Origin: Bordetella parapertussis
GTDB taxonomy: Bacteria; Pseudomonadota; Gammaproteobacteria; Burkholderiales; Burkholderiaceae_C
Reading direction: 5' to 3'
DNA length: 46,589 nt
Assembly (NCBI GenBank): GCA_945878355.1
Contig: CAMCTC010000033.1
Location: 1 to 46,589, forward strand
Below, in pieces: positions 29,122 to 36,850 of this stretch (within the stretch, counting starts at the first letter, position 1; the number at the start of each line of letters is the position of its first letter). Both the position numbers and the translations under genes were made by a program. The notes beneath the pieces are model-generated. The model saw nothing but the letters and a program-made list of their open reading frames with translations, was not told the DNA's origin and did not search any database.

Positions 29122-30680
29122 TGCGGGTTTTCGTTGGTTGCGGCCGTGGCCGGCAGCTGCGCCATGGTCTTCATCACGCCCTTGAGCAGCTTGCCGGTCG
29201 GCGCGGCGGGCAGGGTGGCCAGGAAGCGAACCTCGCTGGGGATCTTGTAGGGCGCCAGGTGGTCGCGCAGGTAGGCACGCAGCGCGGCGCTGTCCAGCGA
29301 CGCACCCGCCGCGCGCTCGACGAAGGCCACCACCTCCTCGTTGCTGTCCACCGTGCGGCCCACCACCGCCGACTGCACCACCTCTGGGTGCGCGTTGATC
29401 GCCTGCTCCACCTCGACCGGGTAGACGTTCAGGCCCGAGCGGATGATCAGTTCCTTGCTGCGCCCGGCGATGGTGAGCGCGCCGTCGGGCTCGGTGCGCA
29501 CCATGTCGCCGGTGTTGAACCAGCCGTCAGCGTCGATCACCTGGGCCGTCAGATCGGGGCTGCGGTAGTAGCCCTTCATCAGCCCCGGACTGCGCACCCA
29601 CAGTTCGCCCACCTCGCCGGGCGGCACGGCCACGCCGCCGGCGTCGACGATGCGCACCTCGACACCTGGGATCGGATGCCCGACCGCGCAGTCGCTGCGC
29701 CGTTCGCCGGTGCGTGTCTGCGCGACCGTGGGCGCGCATTCGGTCAGGCCGTAACCGTTGTCCAGCGGCAGGCCGAAGGCGGCCTCGGCCTCCTGCTTGA
29801 GCGACGGTGTCATCGGCGAGCCGGCCACGGTCATCAGCCGCAGGCGCGGCGCGGTCAGCGGCGTGCTGGTCTCGCGCGACCAGTCCAGCATCTTGGCCAT
29901 CATCGCGGGTACGCCGGTGAAGACGGTGACGCTCTCGTCGCGCAGCATGCGGGCGGTCTCGGCCGGCGTGAAGCGCGGGGCCAATGCCAGCGCCGCGCCG
30001 CCGCACAGGTTGCCCATGAACTGCGCCGTCAGGCCGACGATGTGGGCCATCGGCAGCACGCCGTAGCTCAGGTCGCCGGGGTGCAAGCCGCGCATGCGGG
30101 CCGCGCTGGTGGCGGTGAACAGCATGTTGGCGTGGGTCAGCATCACGCCCTTGGGCGCGCCCGAAGTGCCCGAGGTGTAGAGCACGCAGCCCACCTGCTC
30201 GCGCGGGTCGGCAAAGCAGGGCTCAGGCACTGTGGTGGTGTTGAGCGAACCCACCGGCAGGTCGCCCAGGCCTGGCCAGGTCTCGCTGCGGGCGCCGTGG
30301 CGTTCGGCGTGGCGGGCGGCTTCGGGCGACACATGGGGCGTGTACAGCACCCGGCGGGGCTGGGCATGGTCGATGAACAGGTCGATCTCGCGGTCGGACA
30401 GCCGGGCGTTGGCCACCACTGACCAGACATCCATGCGGCTGGCGGCCAGCACCAGCACGCACAGCGCCACGCAGTTCTCGCCCACCACCAGCAGCCGGTC
30501 GCCGGAGCGCAGACCCAGGCCTTCCAGGTGCGCCTGCGCCGCGCGCGCCGCGGCATCGAGCTGGGCGTAGGTCAGCGACTGATGGGCATCGCGCACCGCC
30601 GGCGCGTCGGGCGTGTCGGCCACCCAGGGCGCCATGAGTTGGTGGATGCGGGTGAGCTTGTGCTGGGGGTCAGGGGCCAT
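29118..30680 (-). CDS. AMP-dependent acyl-CoA synthetase/ligase
   Basis: ANL-superfamily ligase of 520 residues. Motifs are VLYTSGTSGAPKGVMLTHAN (phosphate loop), NGYGLTECAPTVAQT, WFNTGDMVRTEPDGALTIAG with the hinge Asp, RSGLNVYPVEVEQAINAHPE and PAAPTGKLLKGVMK with the C-terminal catalytic Lys. It heads the operon ligase-SDR-isomerase-(truncated SDR), transcribed away from the TetR gene. A CTGGAGACACC ribosome site precedes the ATG. It would activate an aliphatic or aromatic acid to its CoA ester; whether for degradation or for synthesis is open. Confidence 0.92.
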   Translation of the reverse strand: MAPDPQHKLTRIHQLMAPWVADTPDAPAVRDAHQSLTYAQLDAAARAAQAHLEGLGLRSGDRLLVVGENCVALCVLVLAASRMDVWSVVANARLSDREIDLFIDHAQPRRVLYTPHVSPEAARHAERHGARSETWPGLGDLPVGSLNTTTVPEPCFADPREQVGCVLYTSGTSGAPKGVMLTHANMLFTATSAARMRGLHPGDLSYGVLPMAHIVGLTAQFMGNLCGGAALALAPRFTPAETARMLRDESVTVFTGVPAMMAKMLDWSRETSTPLTAPRLRLMTVAGSPMTPSLKQEAEAAFGLPLDNGYGLTECAPTVAQTRTGERRSDCAVGHPIPGVEVRIVDAGGVAVPPGEVGELWVRSPGLMKGYYRSPDLTAQVIDADGWFNTGDMVRTEPDGALTIAGRSKELIIRSGLNVYPVEVEQAINAHPEVVQSAVVGRTVDSNEEVVAFVERAAGASLDSAALRAYLRDHLAPYKIPSEVRFLATLPAAPTGKLLKGVMKTMAQLPATAATNENPQ

Positions 30681-30749
30681 GGTGTCTCCAGGTGCGGGCG
30701 GCTGGCGTCCATGCCGGTGGCTGGACGTCTCGATCGAGGATGGTGATCG

Positions 30750-30787
30750 TCATTCTTCAAAATGATGATCATCATCGTTCAGTATGA
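30750..30787. promoter_or_regulatory. Long dyad operator between the ligase operon and tetR
   Basis: A dyad centred between 30768 and 30769 has a perfect 14-bp core (ATGATGATCATCAT, 30762-30775); over 38 bp, 14 of 19 pairs match, including the outer TCAT/ATGA arms. It lies in the divergent intergenic region next to the tetR promoter, the place expected for the TetR protein's own operator. Confidence 0.6.
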
Positions 30788-30791
30788 TGAC

Positions 30792-30797
30792 TATAAT
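30792..30797 (+). promoter_or_regulatory. tetR -10 box
   Basis: TATAAT sits right after the dyad operator; the -35 region would fall inside the operator and is poor (TCATCA), as expected for a repressed promoter. If this box is used, transcription starts near 30803, excluding an ATG at 30784 and favouring 30826. Confidence 0.45.
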
Positions 30798-30825
30798 TCA
30801 GAAGGTCAACACGCGGGAAACCACC

Positions 30826-31404
30826 ATGGGACATTCACAGGCCGACAAAGCGCAAAGCCGCGAGCGCATCCTGCGCAAGGCGGCCGATGCGGTGCGCGAC
30901 ACCGGGCTGGAATCGGTCAGCGTCGGCAAGCTGATGCGCAGCGCGGACCTGACGCACGGCGGCTTCTACAACCACTTCGCGTCCCGCTCCGACCTGCTGG
31001 CGCAGGCGCTGGATCGGGCGCTGGTCGAAGGCGGCAAGTCGGCTACCGCCAGCGTGACGCCCGGCGATGCACCGCGCAGCTACGAGACCCGGGTGCGGGG
31101 CTATGTCAGCCGCGCGCACCGGGATGCGCGCACCAATGGCTGCGCCATCGCAGCACTGGCATCGGACGTCGCCCGTGCCGACGCCGCTTCGCGCGGCGTC
31201 ATGTCGGCGCACATCGACGACTTTGTTGCGCGGCTCGCGCAATCGCTGCACGGCCAGGACGAGGGCGACGCCATGCTGGCGGTGAGCGCGATGGTCGGCG
31301 CCGTGCTGCTGGCACGGGTGCAGACCGACCGTCAGAAGTCTGACGCGCTGCTGAAGTCGGTGCGTGAACGCTTGCTGGCGCTGAACCGCGCCGACCCGGC
31401 CTGA
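30826..31404 (+). CDS. TetR-family transcriptional regulator
   Basis: Regulator of 192 residues. The N-terminal helix-turn-helix region reads RERILRKAADAVRDTGLESV then SVGKLMRSADLTHGGFYNHF, typical of TetR proteins; the C-terminal half (AHRDARTNGCAIAALASDVA, LAVSAMVGAVLLARV) forms the ligand pocket of the AcrR/TetR_C_33-like type. The ATG at 30826 is preferred because a TATAAT box at 30792 would leave upstream ATGs untranscribed. Divergent from the ligase operon and upstream of an SDR and a MATE exporter, it probably represses both sides and responds to the pathway's substrate. Confidence 0.9.
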   Translation: MGHSQADKAQSRERILRKAADAVRDTGLESVSVGKLMRSADLTHGGFYNHFASRSDLLAQALDRALVEGGKSATASVTPGDAPRSYETRVRGYVSRAHRDARTNGCAIAALASDVARADAASRGVMSAHIDDFVARLAQSLHGQDEGDAMLAVSAMVGAVLLARVQTDRQKSDALLKSVRERLLALNRADPA

Positions 31405-31456
31405 TTTGGCACCACCGGCCCCCTCCACCCCAACGGCAACCGCAGGAGTCCGCGAC

Positions 31457-32239
31457 ATGTCGTCAACCGATCAACCAGGTTCCGCATCCTCGACGTCGGA
31501 GGTGGCGCTCATCGTCGGCGGCGGGCCTGGCATCAGTGCCAGCTGCGCGCGACTGTTTGCGCACAGCGGCATGGCCGTGGCGATGGCCGCCCGTAATCCG
31601 GACAAGCCGGTGCTGAGGTCGCTGGCCCAGTCGCACGGCGTGCGGCCCTATGCCTGCGATGCAGCTGAAGCGGCCGCCGTGGCGGCGCTGTTCGCCCAAG
31701 TGACGCGCGATCTCGGTGCACCCCGGCTGGTGGTGCACAACATCGACGGCCGCGTGCCGGGCATCTTCCGCAAGGGCATCACCGAAGCCGACCCGGCCCT
31801 GGCACTGGACACGCTGCGCAACGCCGCGCTCAGCGCCTTCCTGGTCGGCCAGCAGGCGGCTCGGGCGATGCTGGCGAACACGCCGGATGCCAACGGCACG
31901 AGGGGCACGATCGTCTTCACCAACGCCAGTGCGGCGCTGAAGGGCTTTCCGGCCAGCGGGGCGTTCGCCATGGCCTGCCAGGCCAAGACCGGGCTGGCGC
32001 AGAGCATGGCGCGGGAACTGATGCCACAGGGCATCCATGTGGTCAACGTGCCGATCGATGCCGCGGTGGGCTGGACGCAGGAAGACGGCAACCGCGCGCA
32101 CCGGCTGGCGGGCACGACCACCGACGACAACATGGCCGACCCGGATCACATCGCCGAGATGTATCTGCAACTGCACCGCCAGCACCGCTCGACCTGGGCC
32201 TTCGAGGTGGTGCTGCGGCCGTGGAACGAAAAGTGGTGA
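31457..32239 (+). CDS. SDR-family protein, second paralog lacking the catalytic Tyr
   Basis: Rossmann-fold protein of 260 residues with the loop VALIVGGGPGISASCARLFA. At the YxxxK position it reads ACQAK, so Tyr is Ala, and FTNASAALKG replaces the Ser region. It shares with the SDR at 28378 the block AQSMAREL and the C-terminal pattern LHRQ...W...E..LRPW.E.W (here LRPWNEKW), so the two are distant paralogs in divergent operons. The ATG at 31457 has CAGGAGTCCGCGAC upstream. It follows tetR by 52 bases and precedes the MATE gene by 43. Confidence 0.88.
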   Translation: MSSTDQPGSASSTSEVALIVGGGPGISASCARLFAHSGMAVAMAARNPDKPVLRSLAQSHGVRPYACDAAEAAAVAALFAQVTRDLGAPRLVVHNIDGRVPGIFRKGITEADPALALDTLRNAALSAFLVGQQAARAMLANTPDANGTRGTIVFTNASAALKGFPASGAFAMACQAKTGLAQSMARELMPQGIHVVNVPIDAAVGWTQEDGNRAHRLAGTTTDDNMADPDHIAEMYLQLHRQHRSTWAFEVVLRPWNEKW

Positions 32240-32282
32240 GCGGCTGCCGGCTGCGGCAGGTGCAGGCGCGGGCGGACCGCGC

Positions 32283-33680
32283 ATGAGCGCCACGGCAGTT
32301 CCACCGCCGCCGTTGCCGCGCCAGGCCCCGGCGCCATCGCTGCTGACGGCACCGATCCTGCCGGCGCTGCTGCGCTTTGCGCTGCCCAACATGGTGGCGA
32401 TGCTGGCCACTGCGCTGGCCACCGTGGCCGAGACGGCCTACGTCGGCAGTTTCGGCGTGCCATCACTGGCCGGCATGGCCCTGGTGTTCCCGATGGTCAT
32501 GCTGCAGATGATGCTGTCGGGCGGCGCCATGGGCGGCGGCGTGGCAGCCGCGGTCAGCCGCGCGCTGGGTGCTGGAGCGCCCGAGCGTGCCAACGCATTG
32601 GCGGTGCATGCGCTGTGGATCGGCCTGGCCGCCGGCGGCGTGAACGGTGTGCTGATGCTGGTCTGGGGGCCGGCGATCTATGCCGGTCTGGGTGGTCGCG
32701 GCGAGGCGCTGGACCAGGCCATCGCCTTCTCCAACGTGGCCTTCTGCGGCTCGCTGGGCGTGTGGTTGATGAACACCTTCGCCTCGGTGCTGCGTGGAGC
32801 GGGCAACATGCTGGTGCCTTCGGCGACCTTCCTGCTGGTCTCGCTGGCACAGGTGCTCATCGGCGGCGCGCTGGGTCTCGGCTGGGGGCCGTTTCCCCGC
32901 CTCGGAATGCCCGGTGTCGCAGCGGGGCAGGTGATCGCCTTCAGTGCGGGTGCTGCGTTCCTGTTCTGGTACCTGCGCAGCGGCCGGTCCAAGCTCAACC
33001 TCGCGATTCGCGCCACGCCGCTGCAGCGGAACTTGCTGGCCGACATCCTCAAGGTGGGGGCACTGGCCTGTGTCTCGCCCCTGCAGACCGTGCTGACGGT
33101 GCTGATCCTGACCCGGTTGGTGGCGCAGTTCGGGGCGACGGCACTGGCTGGCTACGGCATCGGTGCGCGGCTTGAGTTCCTGATGGTACCGATCACCTTT
33201 GCCATTGGCGTGGCCTCGGTGCCGCTGGTGGGCATGGCCATCGGCGCAGGCATGGTGGCCCGCGCCAAGCGCGTCGCCTGGATCGCGTCGCTGCTGGCCG
33301 CGGCCACGTTGGGCCTGTTGGGCGGGATCGTGGCCATCGCACCAGGCCTGTGGGTGGGGCTGTTCACGCTCGACCCCGCCGTACAGGCGTCGGCTGGGCT
33401 CTACTTCCGCTGGGCCGGGCCGGTCTACTGCTTGTTCGGGCTCGGCAATAGCCTGTATTTCTCGGCGCTGGGCGCGGGCAAGGTCGGTGGCCTGGTACTG
33501 GCCGGCACCTTGCGCCTGATGGTCGTAGCGGTCGGTGGCTGGATGCTGACGCAAGCATCGGCCGAACCTTGGACGGTTTTCGCACTGGTCGCGCTGGGCA
33601 TGGCCATGTTCGGGCTGGGGGCAGCGCTTGCCGTTCGGGTCACGCGTTGGGGCGACGAGGGGCTTTCGACGACCCGGTGA
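32283..33680 (+). CDS. MATE-family efflux transporter
   Basis: Inner-membrane exporter of 465 residues with about twelve predicted helices in two MatE halves. LLRFALPNMVAMLATALATV, VETAYVGSFGVPSLAGMALV and MGGGVAAAVSRALGAG are the first-half blocks; VGALACVSPLQTVLTVLILT opens the second half. Family members expel cationic drugs, dyes or secondary metabolites with Na+ or H+. The start is the ATG at 32283; the frame is open further upstream but overlaps the SDR. The 3' end overlaps the convergent gntR gene by 41 bases, so the last codons may derive from a junction. Control by the upstream TetR is likely. Confidence 0.92.
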   Translation: MSATAVPPPPLPRQAPAPSLLTAPILPALLRFALPNMVAMLATALATVAETAYVGSFGVPSLAGMALVFPMVMLQMMLSGGAMGGGVAAAVSRALGAGAPERANALAVHALWIGLAAGGVNGVLMLVWGPAIYAGLGGRGEALDQAIAFSNVAFCGSLGVWLMNTFASVLRGAGNMLVPSATFLLVSLAQVLIGGALGLGWGPFPRLGMPGVAAGQVIAFSAGAAFLFWYLRSGRSKLNLAIRATPLQRNLLADILKVGALACVSPLQTVLTVLILTRLVAQFGATALAGYGIGARLEFLMVPITFAIGVASVPLVGMAIGAGMVARAKRVAWIASLLAAATLGLLGGIVAIAPGLWVGLFTLDPAVQASAGLYFRWAGPVYCLFGLGNSLYFSALGAGKVGGLVLAGTLRLMVVAVGGWMLTQASAEPWTVFALVALGMAMFGLGAALAVRVTRWGDEGLSTTR

Positions 33681-34425
33681 GGGGCTGCTGTGCGGTCGGC
33701 GCGCGAAACTCGAGCTGCATCCCGCCTTGCGCGGTCTCGGCGACCACCGCGCGGCCGTCCTCGATCATCGCCAGCAGCTCGATCAGCCTGGCGCCGCCTT
33801 CGACCATGTCGCGCTGGATCGCTTGCCTTGCCGCGTCGGCGTCGCCGAGCCGCAGTGCCTTGATCAGGTTCAGGTGCTGGTGCTTGCCCGGGTAGGTCGG
33901 CGCGGCGTGCGGATAGAGGTATTTCAGCAGCGGTCCGTTGCGCAGCCAGACGCTCTCGAGGATTGTCACCAGGTCGGTCATCCCCGAGGCGCGGTAGATG
34001 CCGAAGTGGAACTGGAAATTGGCCAGTACCGCGGTCTCGTAGTCCGCGTTGTGCTCGGCGGCGACGAGTTGCTGGTGGCGCAGCTCGAGCGTGTCGATCT
34101 CGGTCGGCGTGATCAAAGGCGTGGCCTTCTCTGTCGCCAGGCCTTCGAGCAGTATCCGAACTTCGCGCAGTTCCTGGTAGCGCGCCAGGCTGAGCTTGAC
34201 GACCGTGATCGCCTGGCCCGATCGCATCTCCAGCCCGCCCTCGCGCACCAGCTGCATGATGGCCTCGCGCACCGGCGTGTCGCTGACGTCCATCGCGGTG
34301 GCGAGTTCGCGGATCCGCAGGCGTTGGCCGGGCCAGAAGCGGCCGGCCATCAGCGCCTCGCGCAACTGGCCATAGACGCGAGAGCTCAGGTTCTCGCGGC
34401 TGCTGGCGCTCAGACCTGCGGGCAT
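33640..34425 (-). CDS. GntR-family regulator, FadR/FCD type
   Basis: Regulator of 261 residues. The winged helix-turn-helix reads SRVYGQLREALMAGRFWPGQ, then RLRIRELATAMDVSDTPVRE; the C-terminal FCD domain has YQELREVRILLEGLATEKAT, NFQFHFGIYRASG (with metal-binding His) and KHQHLNLIKALRLGDADAAR. FCD regulators bind small organic acids. It begins 25 bases after the penicillin acylase stop, in the same operon, so the acylase and the regulator are co-expressed. Proposed targets are the two AT-rich 12-mers at 36791 and 27464. No strong ribosome site precedes the ATG, suggesting coupling to the acylase gene. Confidence 0.92.
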   Translation of the reverse strand: MPAGLSASSRENLSSRVYGQLREALMAGRFWPGQRLRIRELATAMDVSDTPVREAIMQLVREGGLEMRSGQAITVVKLSLARYQELREVRILLEGLATEKATPLITPTEIDTLELRHQQLVAAEHNADYETAVLANFQFHFGIYRASGMTDLVTILESVWLRNGPLLKYLYPHAAPTYPGKHQHLNLIKALRLGDADAARQAIQRDMVEGGARLIELLAMIEDGRAVVAETAQGGMQLEFRAPTAQQPLTGSSKAPRRPNA

Positions 34426-34450
34426 GGTGCTCTGTCGGCCGGGCGCGAGC

Positions 34451-36730
34451 TCAGCGCGCCGGGCTTGCGGGCCAGCTATCGGGGATAGCCTGGTGGCTCA
34501 GGGCTTCGGCCTTGATCCGGGTCCAGTCGTAGAGCATGGGCACCGTCTCGCCCGCCGCCCAAGCTTCGTTCTGGTTCATGTACCAGGGGCTGTCGGGCTC
34601 GCCCGAGACGCCGTGAAACACCACCCAGCGGCAGTTGTCCCAGGCGCCGACGTCGAAGACATAGCGGGCGAGCGAGCCGTAGATCGCCCGACTGCCGATC
34701 GTCGCCGCACAGCCGGTCGCCATCACCGTATCGTTGTCGCCGCCGATTGGCGCCGACCAGCGATCGAGTCGATCCGACTGTTCTGGGAACAGCGCTGACA
34801 GCGCATGGCCCAGCCTAGGCCGGTGTGCCAGCCCCCAGGCCTGGTTCCAGGTCTCGGGCTGGGCCGCACAGGTAGCCAGCGCCCGCAGCAGCAGCTCGTC
34901 CCAGCTCGCGCCGCGCAGCAGCACGCGGTCGTCGGACCGCAGCAGCCCGGGCAGCGCCCACCAGAGCTGGTTGTCGGCCTGGGTGCCGGGCGGCACTTGG
35001 GCGTGGGGGTTCTGGCTGACCGCGCGCAGTCCGCTGCGCTCGGCCACCAGCCGGGTCAGCACCAGCCGCAGCGCGTTGTAAGCGGTCGCGCCGGTCGAGT
35101 CGGCCGTCATCCTGCCGTCCCAGCCCAGGATCAGCTGCTGCAGCGCTGCGGCCGCAGCGTCGGTGACGGGCAGTCCACGCAGCCGGTCGCGCAGTTCCTG
35201 GCCCGGGATGGTCTCGAGGTCGCGGTGCACCGCGCCCATGTCGGCGACTGAAGCGCGTTGGAGCTCGGCCAGCCGCTGCCAGATCCTGCGCGCCCGGTGC
35301 GGCGGCATCGCGTCGGTGCACAAGTAGTCCTCGCCCTCGGTCTGCACCCGGTTGTTGGCGGTGACCAGCCTGCCGCCGGCCGGGTTGATGCTCGCGGGCA
35401 TGCGCTCCCAGGCCACCATGCCGTCCCATTCATGCTCGCCGGTCCAGCCCGGCACGGGCAGCCAGCCGTTCGATCTTGGGCGCCTGGGCACCTTGGCCCG
35501 CACGCGGTGGCCGATGTTGCCCTGGGTGTCGGCGGCGACCAGGTTGTGGTCTATCAGTCCCCATTCACGGGTCGACTCGTAGAGCTCGGCAACGGTCTTG
35601 GCCTCTAGCATCGGGAGCAGGCAGTCGAATGACCGGTCCAGCGGCGCGAACTGCACCGACCGCAGCGCCAGCGCGCTGCCCTGGCGCGGGTCGCCGGCGA
35701 TCACCGGGCCGTGGCGGGTCTCGACCACCTCGACCTGCACGCTGGCTTCGCCGCGCACCGTGATCGACTCGGTCCTGCGCCGCACCGGCTCCCATTGGCC
35801 TTGGTACAGGCTGGCCTGGGCATCGGCGTCGAAGCGCTCGACATAGAGGTCGTGGATGTCCATGAAGGCATGCGTCACGCTCCAGGCCACCGAGCCGTTG
35901 TGGGCGAAATGCGGGAACCCCGGCACGCCCGGCACGGTCATCCCGACCACGTCGAAGCGGTCGCAGGCCAGGTGGACTTGGGCGTACATATTCGGCATCT
36001 CGAGCACCCGGTGCGGGTCACCCGCGAGCAGCGGCCGGCCGGTCTCGGTGTGGTTCGGCGCCAGCGCCCAGTTGTTGCTGCCGCCGCCGCTGACATCCGG
36101 CGCTGCCGTCTCGAGCAGCGCGGCGACGCCGGGCTGCAGATCGGCCATCAGCGCCTGGTACGGTCCGGTTGACAGCCCCGGCGGCAGGCACAGCAGTTCG
36201 TCGCCACCGTCCTCAAAGCGCAGCCGGGTCAGCGCCTCGGCGCCGACGATGGGCAGCGCGGCGGCGCGCCACAGCTTCCACCAGACTGAGCCCATCAGGA
36301 AACCGATCTGGCGCATCACCGCGATCGAATGCCAGGGCTCCCAGGCGCCGGGTTCGGCCTTGAGCAAGCCGTATTCGACCGGCCGCGAGCCGGTGGCGAT
36401 GAAGGCGTTGACCCCGCGTGCATAGGCCGTGAGCATCGCCTTGGCGGGCGCGCCCAGCGCGGCGAAATCTCGTTGCGAGGCGCCTAGTGTGTCGAGTTGG
36501 CGCGCCAGCGTGTCGGCTTTGATCGCCGCTTTGCCGACCCATTCGGCGTGGCGCCCGGTGCCGCGCCGCAGCAGCGACTCCATCTGGAACAGCCGGTCCT
36601 GCGCATGGACGAAGCCCAGCGCGCTGAAAGCCTGGTCGGGGTTGGCGGCCCGGATGTGCGGGATGCCCCAGGCGTCGCGCCAGACCTCGGCGCCCGTGGG
36701 GCTGGCTTTGGAGGATGCATCTGCACTCAT
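34451..36730 (-). CDS. Penicillin acylase family N-terminal-nucleophile hydrolase, no signal peptide
   Basis: Proenzyme of 759 residues that should self-cleave into alpha and beta chains. The alpha part begins almost at once with EVWRDAWGIPHIRAANPDQA and GFVHAQDRLFQMESLLRRGT; the nucleophile is Ser218 in GGGSNNWALA, followed by GVPGFPHFAHNGSVAWSVTH with the oxyanion and calcium-region residues. Family members cleave amide bonds of penicillins, acyl-homoserine lactones, lipopeptides or N-acyl amino acids. Most are exported; here nothing precedes the alpha domain, so the enzyme is probably cytoplasmic and acts on an imported compound. It shares its operon with gntR and is divergent from the flavin monooxygenase. 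Confidence 0.93.
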   Translation of the reverse strand: MSADASSKASPTGAEVWRDAWGIPHIRAANPDQAFSALGFVHAQDRLFQMESLLRRGTGRHAEWVGKAAIKADTLARQLDTLGASQRDFAALGAPAKAMLTAYARGVNAFIATGSRPVEYGLLKAEPGAWEPWHSIAVMRQIGFLMGSVWWKLWRAAALPIVGAEALTRLRFEDGGDELLCLPPGLSTGPYQALMADLQPGVAALLETAAPDVSGGGSNNWALAPNHTETGRPLLAGDPHRVLEMPNMYAQVHLACDRFDVVGMTVPGVPGFPHFAHNGSVAWSVTHAFMDIHDLYVERFDADAQASLYQGQWEPVRRRTESITVRGEASVQVEVVETRHGPVIAGDPRQGSALALRSVQFAPLDRSFDCLLPMLEAKTVAELYESTREWGLIDHNLVAADTQGNIGHRVRAKVPRRPRSNGWLPVPGWTGEHEWDGMVAWERMPASINPAGGRLVTANNRVQTEGEDYLCTDAMPPHRARRIWQRLAELQRASVADMGAVHRDLETIPGQELRDRLRGLPVTDAAAAALQQLILGWDGRMTADSTGATAYNALRLVLTRLVAERSGLRAVSQNPHAQVPPGTQADNQLWWALPGLLRSDDRVLLRGASWDELLLRALATCAAQPETWNQAWGLAHRPRLGHALSALFPEQSDRLDRWSAPIGGDNDTVMATGCAATIGSRAIYGSLARYVFDVGAWDNCRWVVFHGVSGEPDSPWYMNQNEAWAAGETVPMLYDWTRIKAEALSHQAIPDSWPASPAR

Positions 36731-36790
36731 GGCTCGGGTCTCCTGGCTGGATCGGCGGGTTGGGTGTCGCCGACGCCGGCGGCAATTTTC

Positions 36791-36802
36791 TATATCCTAT
36801 AT
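36791..36802. promoter_or_regulatory. Candidate GntR operator, site 2
   Basis: TATATCCTATAT lies mid-way in the 120-base region between the divergent acylase-gntR operon and the monooxygenase. It contains ATAT-CCT-ATAT and matches site 1 (27464-27475) in 9 of 12 positions. It may overlap the promoters on both sides. Confidence 0.45.
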
Positions 36803-36850
36803 TCTCGTGCCTGCCGTGGGTTCGCCACGACGCGCAACCGAGGACATCGC

